A stretch of 64,000 bases of DNA, taken from assembly GCF_000829445.1 (NCBI RefSeq), contig NZ_JXRQ01000029.1:124001-188000 (forward strand), read 5' to 3'. The number at the start of each line of letters is the position of its first letter. Positions within the stretch are counted from its first letter, which is position 1. The DNA comes from Jeotgalibacillus alimentarius (GTDB lineage Bacteria > Bacillota > Bacilli > Bacillales > Jeotgalibacillaceae). The notes beneath the pieces are model-generated. The model saw only the letters and a list, made by a program, of their open reading frames with translations. It was not told where the DNA came from and ran no database searches. A program made the position numbers and the translations under genes. This document shows positions 52,805 to 61,753 of this stretch, one piece after another.

Positions 52805-54544
52805 ATGAATGCAATTGCTTTAGCGGCGGTTGGGGTGTTCATCTTCGTGCTGGGCTACAGATTTTATTCGAAATTTGTTGCTGAGAAGATCTACAGACTT
52901 GATCCGAATTATGTTACACCTGCACACCGCTATAAGGACGGCGTCGATTTCGTACCGACGAACAAGTTTGTGTTATGGGGACACCACTTTACCTCAGTAG
53001 CCGGTGCTGCACCGATCCTTGGACCAGCTATTGCTGTGTATTGGGGCTGGCTGCCTGCAGTTCTGTGGGTGGTTTTCGGAACTGTGTTCGCTGCAGGAGT
53101 ACACGACTTTGGTACACTTGTTGTGTCTGTCAGAAATAAAGGACAGTCTATGGGAACACTTGCAAATAAATTAGTCGGCCAGCGTGCAAAGATTTTGTTC
53201 TTATTCATTATTTTAATTCTTGTACTGATGGTTAACGCAGTATTTGCATGGGTAATCGCTAATTTATTTATCACTTTCCCATCAAGCGTACTGCCTGTAT
53301 TTATTCAGATTCCACTTGCGATCTGGATTGGGCATGCGGTGTATAAACGAAATGTTAAAATGCTTGTACCATCACTGGTTGCACTGGCGGTTATGTATAT
53401 TTTCGCAGTGCTTGCTGCAGAGTATCAATTCCTGCAGATTGACCTTGTCCGCTATATGGGCGGAGAAGACGGAGCGGGCATATTCGGACTTGGCGCAGTT
53501 TCAAGTGCCTTCTTTATCTGGATTGCGATTTTAATGATTTATGTCTATATCGCATCAACACTCCCAGTATGGAAGCTGCTTCAGCCGCGTGATTTTATTA
53601 ACTCTCACCAGCTGGTAGTCGGGCTTGGGATTTTATATCTTGGCCTGTTATTCACAAACCCTGAAATTACGGCACCAATTACAAATCCTGACGCAACTGA
53701 CCAGTCATGGTTCCCGCTGCTGTTCATCACTATTGCCTGCGGTGCGATTTCCGGATTCCACGGACTGGTATCTTCAGGTACATCTTCAAAGCAGCTGAAT
53801 AAAGAAACCGACGCACGCTTTGTAGGATATGCAGGTGCTGTTGGTGAAGGTGTCCTTGCGCTGATCTCAATTATCGCAGTTATTACACTCTTCCCTTCAG
53901 CTGATGCATTCAAAGAAGCATATAACAGCTTTGGCGCTGCAAGCGGCGGCGGTCTTGGGAACTTCGTACTTGGTGCGAGTCAGCTTGCAAGCGGCCTTGG
54001 TATTCCGGAAGAAGTTGCAGCCACAATTGTATCTATTATTGTAGTTAGCTTTGCTGCTACGACACTTGATACATCAGTGCGTCTGATGCGATATATCATC
54101 TCTGAACTTGGTACTGAATATAAAGTGCCTGCGCTTGAGAAAACGCATGTTGCAACAACCATTGCCGTTGTATCAAGTGCTGCGCTTGTACTGATTCCGG
54201 AAGGCCCGAACGGATTTGGTTCAGGTGGTTACCTGCTATGGCCGCTGTTTGGTACATCCAACCAGCTGCTTGCCGGTATTAACCTTCTCCTCATTTCAAT
54301 CTGGCTGAAGAGACTCGGCAGAAATTACTTAATTACCCTGATCCCGATGATCTTCCTGATGTTCATGACGCTTTATGCAATGATCAGTCAGGTATTCACC
54401 GAGTGGGCGTGGTGGAATGAGCAATCGAGTACACTGCTGTTTGTATTTGGTGCCTTGATCCTTGGGTTTGCACTATGGATCTGTGTCACTGCAGCTTCTG
54501 CACTGCTGAATAAAAATCTGCCAAAGATCGATCCGAACGATTAA
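52805..54544 (+). CDS. cstA: CstA-family peptide/pyruvate transporter
   Basis: 579 aa with about 16 membrane helices. Begins with a helix, then RLDPNYVTPAHRYKDGVDFVPT near 32, GHHFTSVAGAAPILGPAIA near 58 and SSGTSSKQLNKETDARFVGY near 322, all CstA signatures. CstA proteins take up peptides on carbon starvation; some take up pyruvate. GGGGG precedes the ATG. The 200-nt leader has a palindrome and a cre-like site. Confidence 0.93.
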   Translation: MNAIALAAVGVFIFVLGYRFYSKFVAEKIYRLDPNYVTPAHRYKDGVDFVPTNKFVLWGHHFTSVAGAAPILGPAIAVYWGWLPAVLWVVFGTVFAAGVHDFGTLVVSVRNKGQSMGTLANKLVGQRAKILFLFIILILVLMVNAVFAWVIANLFITFPSSVLPVFIQIPLAIWIGHAVYKRNVKMLVPSLVALAVMYIFAVLAAEYQFLQIDLVRYMGGEDGAGIFGLGAVSSAFFIWIAILMIYVYIASTLPVWKLLQPRDFINSHQLVVGLGILYLGLLFTNPEITAPITNPDATDQSWFPLLFITIACGAISGFHGLVSSGTSSKQLNKETDARFVGYAGAVGEGVLALISIIAVITLFPSADAFKEAYNSFGAASGGGLGNFVLGASQLASGLGIPEEVAATIVSIIVVSFAATTLDTSVRLMRYIISELGTEYKVPALEKTHVATTIAVVSSAALVLIPEGPNGFGSGGYLLWPLFGTSNQLLAGINLLLISIWLKRLGRNYLITLIPMIFLMFMTLYAMISQVFTEWAWWNEQSSTLLFVFGALILGFALWICVTAASALLNKNLPKIDPND

Positions 54545-54550
54545 TGATGA

Positions 54551-54582
54551 TGCAGGAAAGGGCGTTGGCTCTTTCCTGTATT
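54551..54582 (+). terminator. Terminator of cstA
   Basis: CAGGAAAG / CTTTCCTG 8-bp stem, 10-nt loop, then TATTTT. Confidence 0.75.
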
Positions 54583-54587
54583 TTATA

Positions 54588-54868
54588 GAAAAGCGGAAGG
54601 CGCTCGTTCAGCTCCGACAGGCATAAGACGCGCAGCGGAAAACGGGCGGTTTTCCCCGGTTACCGCTGCGTGGCTTATGACCCGAGGAGCTAGCGCCTGG
54701 AGCTGGACACAGAAAGGCGGAAGCAGGCGTTTAGGGGCGTATGCGCTGGACTGAAGCGAATGAAGATAAAGGAAACACAACGAACGTAGTGAGTTGATGT
54801 TGACTTATCTTTAGGAGCTGAGGGAAGCGCACTAGCCCCTGCCTGCTGAAGCTGGACACAGAAAGGCG
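54588..54868. repeat. Two tandem intergenic repeats
   Basis: Both units end with AGCTGGACACAGAAAGGCG (finishing at 54717 and 54868). Unit 1 is a long imperfect palindrome (GGCGCT, AGCTCC, CATAAG matched by CTTATG, GGAGCT, AGCGCC). Unit 2 carries AGCGAATGAAGATAA and a matching TTATCTT. Common Bacillaceae intergenic type. Confidence 0.8.
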
Positions 54869-54871
54869 TAG

Positions 54872-54962
54872 TGACCGGTAAATATCCATTTGTGACCCTA
54901 AAACACGGGGAAGTGACCCATAAATCCCGGACTCTGACCCGTAAAAAGCTGATTGTGATCCA
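54872..54962. repeat. 21-bp-phased array (locus F, TGACCCGTAAA word)
   Basis: TGAC/TGAT recurs at 54872, 54893, 54914, 54935 and 54956, exactly 21 bp apart, mostly as TGACCCRTAAA. Runs up to 25 nt before the ribosome site of the next gene, so the array lies in that gene's promoter or leader. Confidence 0.9.
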
Positions 54963-55000
54963 TACATTCGCATTCACTAAACTTAAGGAGGCTGCTATAC

Positions 55001-55258
55001 ATGCTCGGCCACATCAAAAAACTCATCGCCTATTACGAAGAAGTACTCAGTATGCCTCACCGTCAGGAAATTGCGCGCGAACTAAGAAACGAGGATGACC
55101 TGTTTTTGCTCATGCTATATTCAGAAATGATTGGCATTCCGAATCCGGTATACTATTACACGCTCGAGCTTTATCCTCATATGATTGAAAAATTTCACGA
55201 CTGGCATTTGCGGATGGGAATGGAGAAGTCTCCTCTCTCAGGAATCCGCTGCTGCTGA
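55001..55258 (+). CDS. cory-CC-star small protein
   Basis: 85 aa with AAGGAGG before the ATG. The helical middle (DLFLLMLYSEMIGIPNPVYY, truncated) and the Cys-Cys pair at the very C-terminus identify the cory-CC-star family. Function unknown, but members are usually next to ArsA-type ATPases, as here (15 nt). The terminal cysteines could bind metal or contact the ATPase. Confidence 0.85.
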   Translation: MLGHIKKLIAYYEEVLSMPHRQEIARELRNEDDLFLLMLYSEMIGIPNPVYYYTLELYPHMIEKFHDWHLRMGMEKSPLSGIRCC

Positions 55259-55273
55259 TAAAGGAGTCTTTTG

Positions 55274-56206
55274 ATGAAAATCCTGAAGAATAATATTTTG
55301 TTTGTCGGTGGAAAAGGCGGTGTCGGCAAATCCACGTCTGCTGCTGCGATCGCCTGGAAAGCGGCGGCGCAGGGTTACCGCACACTGCTTGTCTCAACCG
55401 ACCCTGCACACAATGTCGGGGATATTTTCAATCGTAAAATCGGTGGAAAGAACACTGAAATTGCACCGAACTTATTTGCACTTGAGATTGACCCTGAAAT
55501 TGAGACAGCCAATTATATTAAAGGCGTGAAAGCGAATATTAAAGGCGTCGTTCATGCAGGAATGATGGAAGAAGTACACAGACAGCTTGATACAGCAAAA
55601 TCCTCACCGGGTGCTGATGAGGCTGCTCTGTTTGATAAACTGATTTCAATCGTTTTAGAGGAACGTGAGAAGTTTGATAAAATCGTTTTCGATACAGCGC
55701 CTACAGGCCACACGATCAGACTGCTGACATTGCCTGAACTGATGGGGATCTGGATTGAAGGACTGCTTGAAAAGCGCAGAAAAACAAATGAGAATTATGC
55801 CGCCCTTTTAAATGACGGCGAGCCTGTTGAAGATCCGATCTATGATGTGCTCAGAACCCGTCAGGACCGTTTCTCACGCGCAAGGGAGATTCTTCTTGAT
55901 CCTAAGGAAACCGGGTTTGTATTTGTTTTAAACCCTGAGAGGCTGCCGATTCTCGAGACGGAGAAAGCGTTGCAGCTGCTTGATCAATACGATCTGCACG
56001 TGAAGACACTGATCGTGAATAAGGTGCTTCCTGAAGATGTGGATGGCACGTTTATGCAGGAGCGTAAAAAGCATGAGAAGCCGCACTTGGAAAAGATTAA
56101 AGACACATTTAAAAAGCAGGAACTGATCTATGTTCCATTTTCATCACAGGATATAGTAAATAAGGATTTGCTGGAGTGGTTCAGCGGTCAGCTTGATCAG
56201 ACATAA
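55274..56206 (+). CDS. ArsA/GET3-family ATPase
   Basis: 310 aa from ATG 55274, about 8 nt after AAGGAG. Deviant Walker A GGKGGVGKST near 13-22, LLVSTDPAHNVGD near 43, FDTAPTGHTIRLLTLPE near 137. One ATPase domain. No arsenic genes nearby; with the CC-star partner a metal- or membrane-protein-handling role is possible. Its stop touches the 56206 repeat. Confidence 0.92.
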   Translation: MKILKNNILFVGGKGGVGKSTSAAAIAWKAAAQGYRTLLVSTDPAHNVGDIFNRKIGGKNTEIAPNLFALEIDPEIETANYIKGVKANIKGVVHAGMMEEVHRQLDTAKSSPGADEAALFDKLISIVLEEREKFDKIVFDTAPTGHTIRLLTLPELMGIWIEGLLEKRRKTNENYAALLNDGEPVEDPIYDVLRTRQDRFSRAREILLDPKETGFVFVLNPERLPILETEKALQLLDQYDLHVKTLIVNKVLPEDVDGTFMQERKKHEKPHLEKIKDTFKKQELIYVPFSSQDIVNKDLLEWFSGQLDQT

Positions 56207-56453
56207 AAAGAGGCTGGGACATTATAAAAATTGTCTCAGCCTCTAATCGTTTCACTGCGCTTCAGGCGGAAGCTTTCCGGACGGTGGACCGTTTTGTGGT
56301 CCGATATGGCCTCCTCGCCTTCGGCTGTGGGGGTCTCAGCTGTCCCGCTAATCGTCCCGGAGTCACCGCCTTACGCTCCGTTCCACTAAGATTTTATTTC
56401 AATAAAAAGTAATTCAAACAACAAATATCATCGTTTTTATCTCAGGCTCTTTT
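56206..56453. repeat. 248-bp MITE-like repeat, copy 2
   Basis: Left end AAAAGAGGCTGGGACA and right end (reverse strand) AAAAGAGCCTGAGATA are imperfect terminal inverted repeats. A hairpin at 56209-56244 (AGAGGCTGGGACA with TGTCTCAGCCTCT) opens it; the body 56246-56385 matches copy 1. Between convergent genes. Confidence 0.85.
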
Positions 56454-56462
56454 TATTTACTA

Positions 56463-57656
56463 TTATGAAAACAATTCAGGCAGCTGATTAATCATCGTGT
56501 AACCGCCAAGGTAAGCCATGACAACAACAATTAAGATCCCAAAGCCTGTTAACCACTTCGGATGATTGTATTCACCAACAATTTTCTTATTATGTGCTGC
56601 AAGCAAGATCACACCAAGTGAAATTGGCAGAATCAGCCCATTTAATGCACCTGCAAGGATGAGCAATGTAACCGGCTGACCAATTGATGTAAAGATGGCT
56701 GTTGATACGGTAATAAAACCGACAATCAGAAACTTTTCGTATTTTGCCAACACCGGACTGAAAGTTTTGATAAAGGAAACTGATGTATAAGCGGCACCGA
56801 TTACTGAACTAATCGCGGCAGACCACATCACAACACCAAAAATTTTATAACCGATATTCCCTGCTGCGAGCTGGAATACGGATGCCGGTGGATTTTCCGG
56901 ATTAATGTCAAGACCCTGTGCCACTACACCAAGTGTCGCGAGGAATAAGAAAATTCTTATGATTGAAGCAAGTCCAATCGCAGACACTGCACTTTTATTA
57001 ACTTCAGGTATATTTTTCATACCGCTTAGTCCTGCATCAAGCAGTCTGTGTCCTCCTGCAAAAGTGATATACCCGCCGACTGTACCTCCGACCAGCGTGA
57101 CAATTGCCAGGAAGTCTAGCGTTTCAGGTATAAAAGAACGTATAATCGCTTCTCCAACGGGCGGCTGGGACTGGAACATAACAAATACAGTGAGCCCAAT
57201 CATAAGAAAGCCCAGCACCTGGATAAAGCGATCCATAATGCGGGCAGCTTCCCGTACCAGGAAGATCCCGATTGCAATCAGACCGCTGAACAGGGCGCCC
57301 ATCTCAGGTGAGACGCCGAAAAGTACGTTCGTACCAAGACCCGCTCCCCCGATATTTCCGATATTAAACGCAAGCCCGCCAAGCACAACGAGCGCTGCGA
57401 GGAAGATGCCAAGACCCGGAAGCACTTCATTTGCGATTTCCTGCGCGCGTTTACCTGATACGGTAATAATCCGCCAGATATTCATCTGTACGCCAATATC
57501 AATAATAATAGAAATTAAAATAACAAAACCAAAGCTTGCTGCAAGTGTCTGGGTAAATGTGGTCGTCTGTGTTAAGAAGCCCGGCCCGACAGCTGAGGTT
57601 GCCATCAGGAATGCAGCGCCGAGCAGTATACTGCGGTTAGATTCCGGTTTTTTCAT
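56463..57656 (-). CDS. ycsG: NRAMP-family transporter, YcsG type
   Basis: 397 aa with about 11 membrane helices. SAVGPGFLTQTTTFTQTLA near 22 takes the place of the NRAMP metal site DPGN, so it may not carry metals. Located with pxpABC as in B. subtilis (ycsFGI-kip), suggesting transport of 5-oxoproline or a related compound; inference from context only. Confidence 0.85.
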   Translation of the reverse strand: MKKPESNRSILLGAAFLMATSAVGPGFLTQTTTFTQTLAASFGFVILISIIIDIGVQMNIWRIITVSGKRAQEIANEVLPGLGIFLAALVVLGGLAFNIGNIGGAGLGTNVLFGVSPEMGALFSGLIAIGIFLVREAARIMDRFIQVLGFLMIGLTVFVMFQSQPPVGEAIIRSFIPETLDFLAIVTLVGGTVGGYITFAGGHRLLDAGLSGMKNIPEVNKSAVSAIGLASIIRIFLFLATLGVVAQGLDINPENPPASVFQLAAGNIGYKIFGVVMWSAAISSVIGAAYTSVSFIKTFSPVLAKYEKFLIVGFITVSTAIFTSIGQPVTLLILAGALNGLILPISLGVILLAAHNKKIVGEYNHPKWLTGFGILIVVVMAYLGGYTMINQLPELFS

Positions 57657-57692
57657 CGTTGTCTATTCCTTTCCTGATGTTCTTTAAGCTCC

Positions 57693-57733
57693 TGATGCCT
57701 TTAGATGGCATCTCCTGCTATCTAAAGGCATCA
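57693..57733 (-). promoter_or_regulatory. Intercistronic hairpin between pxpA and ycsG
   Basis: Perfect 14-bp arms (TGATGCCTTTAGAT and ATCTAAAGGCATCA), 13-nt loop. No T run on the minus strand. The loop contains a second GATGCC that can pair with the downstream GGCATC, so two folds compete. Confidence 0.65.
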
Positions 57734-57748
57734 TGGGCTTTTATTAAG

Positions 57749-58507
57749 TTACTTAAAACTTTTGATCAAAATACTTTCTTCTTTCAGCCTGCTGTTAATT
57801 TTCTCAGCAAAAGCCAGTGCATGTGCGCCATCTCCATGAATACAAACGGTGTCAGCTTCAATGCTGACGTCTTCTCCATTTACATCCCGCACTAATCCGT
57901 CTTTTACCATACGGACAACCTGTGATACGGCAGTTTCGTCATCTTCAATTAAAGCGTTTGACTGGGTGCGCGGTGTGAGTGAACCGTCAGGCTGATAGGT
58001 TCTGTCAGCAAACACTTCTGAAGCTGTCTGAAGGCCGATGTTTCTGCCGGCCTGGATCAGTTCTCCACCGGACAGACCAAATAATATCATCTTAGGATCC
58101 AGGTCGTAAACCGCTTTTGCAATTGCGCCTGCAAGTTTTGCATCCTTCGCAGCCGCATTGTACAGTGCGCCATGCGGTTTTACATGCTGAAGTCTGCCAC
58201 CCTGCGCCTTCACAAAGCCGTAAAGGGCACCAATCTGATAAAGCGTGAGGTCGTAAGCCTCTTCCTCTGTGACAGTCATATTGCGTCTGCCAAATCCGCC
58301 AAGGTCGGGAAATCCGGGGTGCGCGCCAATGCCGGTTCCATTTTCAAGCGCGAGCTCAACTGTTCTTCTCATGACAGTCGGATCTCCTGCATGATACCCG
58401 CAGGCAATGTTTGCAGAAGTAACAAACTTCAGCACCTCCGCATCGTTCCCCATTTTATAGGCGCCAAAGCTCTCTCCCATATCACAGTTCAGATCGATCT
58501 TAACCAT
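57749..58507 (-). CDS. pxpA: 5-oxoprolinase subunit A
   Basis: 252 aa, LamB/YcsF family: [13 protein letters not shown] at the start, [13 protein letters not shown] near 31, [17 protein letters not shown] near 55 and CIHGDGAHA near 228. With PxpB and PxpC it hydrolyses 5-oxoproline to glutamate with ATP. Overlaps pxpC by 8 nt. Confidence 0.95.
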   Translation of the reverse strand: MVKIDLNCDMGESFGAYKMGNDAEVLKFVTSANIACGYHAGDPTVMRRTVELALENGTGIGAHPGFPDLGGFGRRNMTVTEEEAYDLTLYQIGALYGFVKAQGGRLQHVKPHGALYNAAAKDAKLAGAIAKAVYDLDPKMILFGLSGGELIQAGRNIGLQTASEVFADRTYQPDGSLTPRTQSNALIEDDETAVSQVVRMVKDGLVRDVNGEDVSIEADTVCIHGDGAHALAFAEKINSRLKEESILIKSFK

Positions 58508-59492
58508 CCAATCCCTCCAAGCTCGCAGTAATCATCCACTTCAATTCCTGCCATTCTTTCTCACGTTCTCTAAATAATTCCTGAGCTTTTTGTATTGAAA
58601 TCTCTTCAAAATGAATTGATTCACCGGGCTTTTTCTGAATCAGTGCCGGTAGATCCACTGATGCAACCTGGCCAATCTTCGGGTAGCCGCCAAGTGTCTG
58701 TCTGTCAGCAAGCAGGATGATCGGCTGTCCATCTGCAGGAACCTGCACCGTTCCGAACGCTACACCCTCAGAGAGCATATTTCCCTGCAGGCCGCATTCA
58801 AGGTTGTCACCATCAAGCCTGAAGCCCATCCGGTCAGAGTGCTTTGAGATTTTATAGGCCTGATCGAAAAAGCACTCTCTGCTTTCTTCTGTGAATGCTT
58901 CATACTGCTTCCCCGGGATCACCCGCATCACTGAACGGTCATACACCTCTTCTGTATAAGCACGCGATACAGACCACTGCGCAGGTTTGTTCAGCACATT
59001 CTGATAAATACGCTCTGAGTCACTATTTCGCGTACCAACTGAGATCAGGTCCTCCTTTTCAAGACCTCGCCCTTTAAAGCCGCCGATCCCTGCTCTCAGA
59101 TACGTAGATTTACTTCCGAGTACTTCAGGGACATTAAAGCCTCCCCCGACTGCAATCACACCTCTGCAGCCTGTTTTAGAAAATTTCATATGTAGTGTAC
59201 TGCCTTTTTTCACTGCAACCGGACGCCATAATGGAGCGGGCTGATCATCAATAACTGCTGAAAAATCAGCACCACAGATTGCAATCAGCTGATCTTCCTG
59301 AAATTCGATTGTCGGACCTGTTAAAGTGATTTCAAGCACGGCTTCATTTTCATCATTGCCGACAAGCGTATTAGCGATGCGCATAGAGAAGATATCCATC
59401 ACACCTGATATAATCATGCCCGATTCCTGATGTCCCCGCCGTCCGTTATCCTGAATTGAAGATAGCAGTCCGGGTTCTATTACATGTATCAT
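58500..59492 (-). CDS. pxpC: 5-oxoprolinase subunit C (KipA-like)
   Basis: 330 aa from ATG 59492, 8 nt after GAGGAG and in ATGA overlap with pxpB (GTG 59501 is in frame). [19 protein letters not shown] near 3, [14 protein letters not shown] near 200, [20 protein letters not shown] near 262: biotin-carboxylase-like AHS2 domain. Confidence 0.94.
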   Translation of the reverse strand: MIHVIEPGLLSSIQDNGRRGHQESGMIISGVMDIFSMRIANTLVGNDENEAVLEITLTGPTIEFQEDQLIAICGADFSAVIDDQPAPLWRPVAVKKGSTLHMKFSKTGCRGVIAVGGGFNVPEVLGSKSTYLRAGIGGFKGRGLEKEDLISVGTRNSDSERIYQNVLNKPAQWSVSRAYTEEVYDRSVMRVIPGKQYEAFTEESRECFFDQAYKISKHSDRMGFRLDGDNLECGLQGNMLSEGVAFGTVQVPADGQPIILLADRQTLGGYPKIGQVASVDLPALIQKKPGESIHFEEISIQKAQELFREREKEWQELKWMITASLEGLDG

Positions 59493-60181
59493 TGCTGCCA
59501 CTCCTCAAATTCTTTTTGTGTAATTGAATAAAACTCAATTCTGTCACCTGCGCGCAAAAGAAATGACTTTTCTCTCCGCAGGTCAAACAGCTTTTCCGGC
59601 GTCCGTCCGATAATCTGCCAGCCCCCAGGTGTTTCAATTGAATAGACCCCTGTCTGTTCACCGGCAATCCCGACTGAACCTGCTGGAATCGCGGTCCGGG
59701 GGTTATTTTTACGAGGCGCCGCGATAGTAGGGTCCAGGCCGCCGATATACGGGAATCCCGGCGCAAAGCCAAGCATATAGACTGTATAATCTCCATGTTG
59801 ATGCCTTTTAATCACTTCTTCTGCTGAAATGCCTGCGTGTTCAGCAACTTCTTCGAGGTCAGGTCCAAGTTCTCCGCCATAGCAAACAGGAACTTTTACA
59901 GTACGCTGTTTGAAACCGTCACTGCTTTTTACCGTTTCAGCTTTTTCTTTTAAATAGGTAAGAACTGCTTCATAAGGGTCCTGCTCATGAATCAGCTGAA
60001 CCAGGTCATAATGAACCGCAAGTGAGGCATATCCGGGAACTGCTTCAAATAGCCATTCAGGCTGGTCCTCCTGTATCGCCCGCTTCAGATTCTGTACTTC
60101 TGCAAGCACTTCACGGCTTACTTCCTGCTTGAAATGGATCAGTACGGCCTGATCGCCAAGCGGATGATACGTGATATTCAT
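59489..60181 (-). CDS. pxpB: 5-oxoprolinase subunit B (KipI-like)
   Basis: 230 aa, AHS1 domain. PLGDQAVLIHF near 7, LGFAPGFPYIGGLDP near 136, GSVGIAGEQTGVYSIETPGGW near 168. First gene of pxpBCA-ycsG. KipI of B. subtilis inhibits the sporulation kinase KinA; here subunit B of the enzyme is the safe reading. Confidence 0.94.
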   Translation of the reverse strand: MNITYHPLGDQAVLIHFKQEVSREVLAEVQNLKRAIQEDQPEWLFEAVPGYASLAVHYDLVQLIHEQDPYEAVLTYLKEKAETVKSSDGFKQRTVKVPVCYGGELGPDLEEVAEHAGISAEEVIKRHQHGDYTVYMLGFAPGFPYIGGLDPTIAAPRKNNPRTAIPAGSVGIAGEQTGVYSIETPGGWQIIGRTPEKLFDLRREKSFLLRAGDRIEFYSITQKEFEEWQQ

Positions 60182-60320
60182 CTAATCTCTCCTTTTAACA
60201 AAATGCGATATTAGATTTGTGTGAAAATTCAGCTCTTAGGCATTAGATTATCGCACTGACTGCTTTCCTGCAAACCTTCTATTATACTAGATACCTTTTG
60301 GCGCATGGGTTTAAGCCTCT

Positions 60321-60546
60321 AAAAAAAGAGACTGTGACGATATTGTCTCAGTCTCTTAACCGGTTCACTACGCTCCAGGCGGATGCTTTCCGGACGGCGG
60401 TCGCTGAGCCTCCTCGGCTTCGCCTGTGGGGTCTCAGCTATCCCGCTAATCGTCCCGGAGTCACCACCTTCCGCTTCGTTCACCTTAAGGTGTAGTCATA
60501 TTTAAGTAGTCACACTAAATTTTGATGCTTTATCTCAGTCTCTCTT
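60321..60546. repeat. MITE-like repeat, copy 3
   Basis: Opens with hairpin AGAGACTGTGAC / GTCTCAGTCTCT (60327-60356), shares the CTTTCCGGACGG and AATCGTCCCGGAGTCACC phrases, and ends with TATCTCAGTCTCTCTT. The right end covers the vanZ stop codon. Shorter and more diverged than copies 1 and 2. Confidence 0.8.
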
Positions 60547-61080
60547 CAACATTTTAATGATTTTCAACACGAGCCAGGTAATGATATAAACAATGATCCC
60601 GCCGGCTGTGTTCATGATGAGGTCATCGACGTTGAAGCCTCTGATCCACGTGATGCCGAGGAAGGAAAGTACAAGCTGTGTTGTTTCGATCAACAGGCTT
60701 GAAAAGAACAGAACAAACACTGATGTGAAGAACCCTCTTTTAAAATAGGCCAGGAAAAAGCCGTATGGCATAAACATAATAAAATTGTAAACTGTCAGAC
60801 TGGCATTCTGAAAAAATGATTCGCTGTACAGGTTTCGATAGGTCGCCCATTCATCGAGAAAATAAAACGGCTCCAGCTGGACTCTGACGGGCGATCCGAT
60901 ATCCGGTGGGAACTGAAGCGTACCCAGCGTGACATGGACAACGGCTGTCACATAGATCCAGAACAGAACCACCATTGTACGATTGACAGATGTGCGTTTT
61001 TTCTTCCGTCCATCTTTTATCATGATAATGAAGCCGGCCAACACAGCTATTAATGCTGCCGGCAATGCAAACGAAGTCAT
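60535..61080 (-). CDS. VanZ-family membrane protein
   Basis: 181 aa, four or five membrane helices. LTVYNFIMFMPYGFFLAY near 96 and SSLLIETTQLVL near 128, then FNVDDLIMNTAGGIIVY near 150, are VanZ signatures. VanZ-like proteins affect teicoplanin sensitivity in some species; general role unknown. Its last codons are shared with a repeat end. Confidence 0.9.
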   Translation of the reverse strand: MTSFALPAALIAVLAGFIIMIKDGRKKKRTSVNRTMVVLFWIYVTAVVHVTLGTLQFPPDIGSPVRVQLEPFYFLDEWATYRNLYSESFFQNASLTVYNFIMFMPYGFFLAYFKRGFFTSVFVLFFSSLLIETTQLVLSFLGITWIRGFNVDDLIMNTAGGIIVYIITWLVLKIIKMLKRD

Positions 61081-61222
61081 AGATTTCCCTCACTTTAATC
61101 GTCTAATCCTATCCTATTTGATTTACCCAAAAAAATAAATCAAAACTTTTTTCAGAAAATACGAAACCTTTTTCCTTTTTTTAACGTCTAATACATATAA
61201 CTGGATTTCAGGAGGGAGAATG

Positions 61223-61414
61223 ATGGTTCAATCTGCTGGTAAATGGTCGGTTTACATATTATTTTTCACTGCTATTTTCATATGTACTGTGTTGATTTTC
61301 GCGTTTTTGTTCCGCGGGGAATTCATGGATCTGGTCATTGGAATTTTCCAGTCGCCGGTAACGGATGAAGAGCAGGGAATAGCTGATTTGGTGAGGTTTT
61401 ATGCATATGTGTGA
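61223..61414 (+). CDS. Small single-helix membrane protein
   Basis: 63 aa; AGGAGGG lies 6 nt before ATG 61223 (ATG 61220 is closer). One strong hydrophobic helix (about 9-32), short C-terminal tail. Not recognised. Own terminator follows, so a real gene is likely. Confidence 0.65.
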   Translation: MVQSAGKWSVYILFFTAIFICTVLIFAFLFRGEFMDLVIGIFQSPVTDEEQGIADLVRFYAYV

Positions 61415-61432
61415 GTTATTGGTAATGAAGAA

Positions 61433-61481
61433 AATCCCTTGATGTCCTTCACATGAATGTGATGGAGATCAAGGGGTTTTT
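61433..61481 (+). terminator. Terminator of the small membrane protein gene
   Basis: AATCCCTTGAT / ATCAAGGGGTT with inner CACAT/ATGTG pairing, then T5. Confidence 0.85.
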
Positions 61482-61520
61482 GGTTTTTTGACGGGTTTGG
61501 ATGGGATGGGGTGTGGCGGG

Positions 61521-61696
61521 ATTCCTTCAGCCAAGGCGATATTTCCATCAGGTTGAAATTTATTCCATCAATTTTCTAGATGATTCTTTCTATCCTGAAG
61601 ATGATTCCATCAGCCTCGCTTATTTCCATCAATCTGAAAAATAATTCCATCATCTATTAAGATTATTCCTTCACCCCGCACCGTTTTTCCATCAGC
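61521..61696. repeat. 21-bp-phased array (locus E, TTCCATCA word)
   Basis: TCA of the word ATTCCATCA starts at 61527, 61548, 61568, 61610, 61629, 61650, 61671 and 61692: steps of 19-21 or 42 bp. Same word type as locus C. Lies between two convergent terminators. Confidence 0.88.
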
Positions 61697-61753
61697 CCTA
61701 CTTGGGGCAATCGCGACCCCAGTTGCCTCATCCAGCCTTTCTAAGAAACCGGA

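Noticed and set aside
54690-54977. Minus-strand frames with YGS or RVT heptads
   Set aside because: Array locus F plus intergenic repeats; no ribosome site.
56905-57687. 260-aa plus-strand frame
   Set aside because: Antisense to the NRAMP-family gene; composition is typical of a shadow of a membrane protein.
23681-61696. CRISPR array at the phased loci
   Set aside because: Unit is only 21 bp, words are degenerate, spacers about 5-13 nt, and there are no cas genes.
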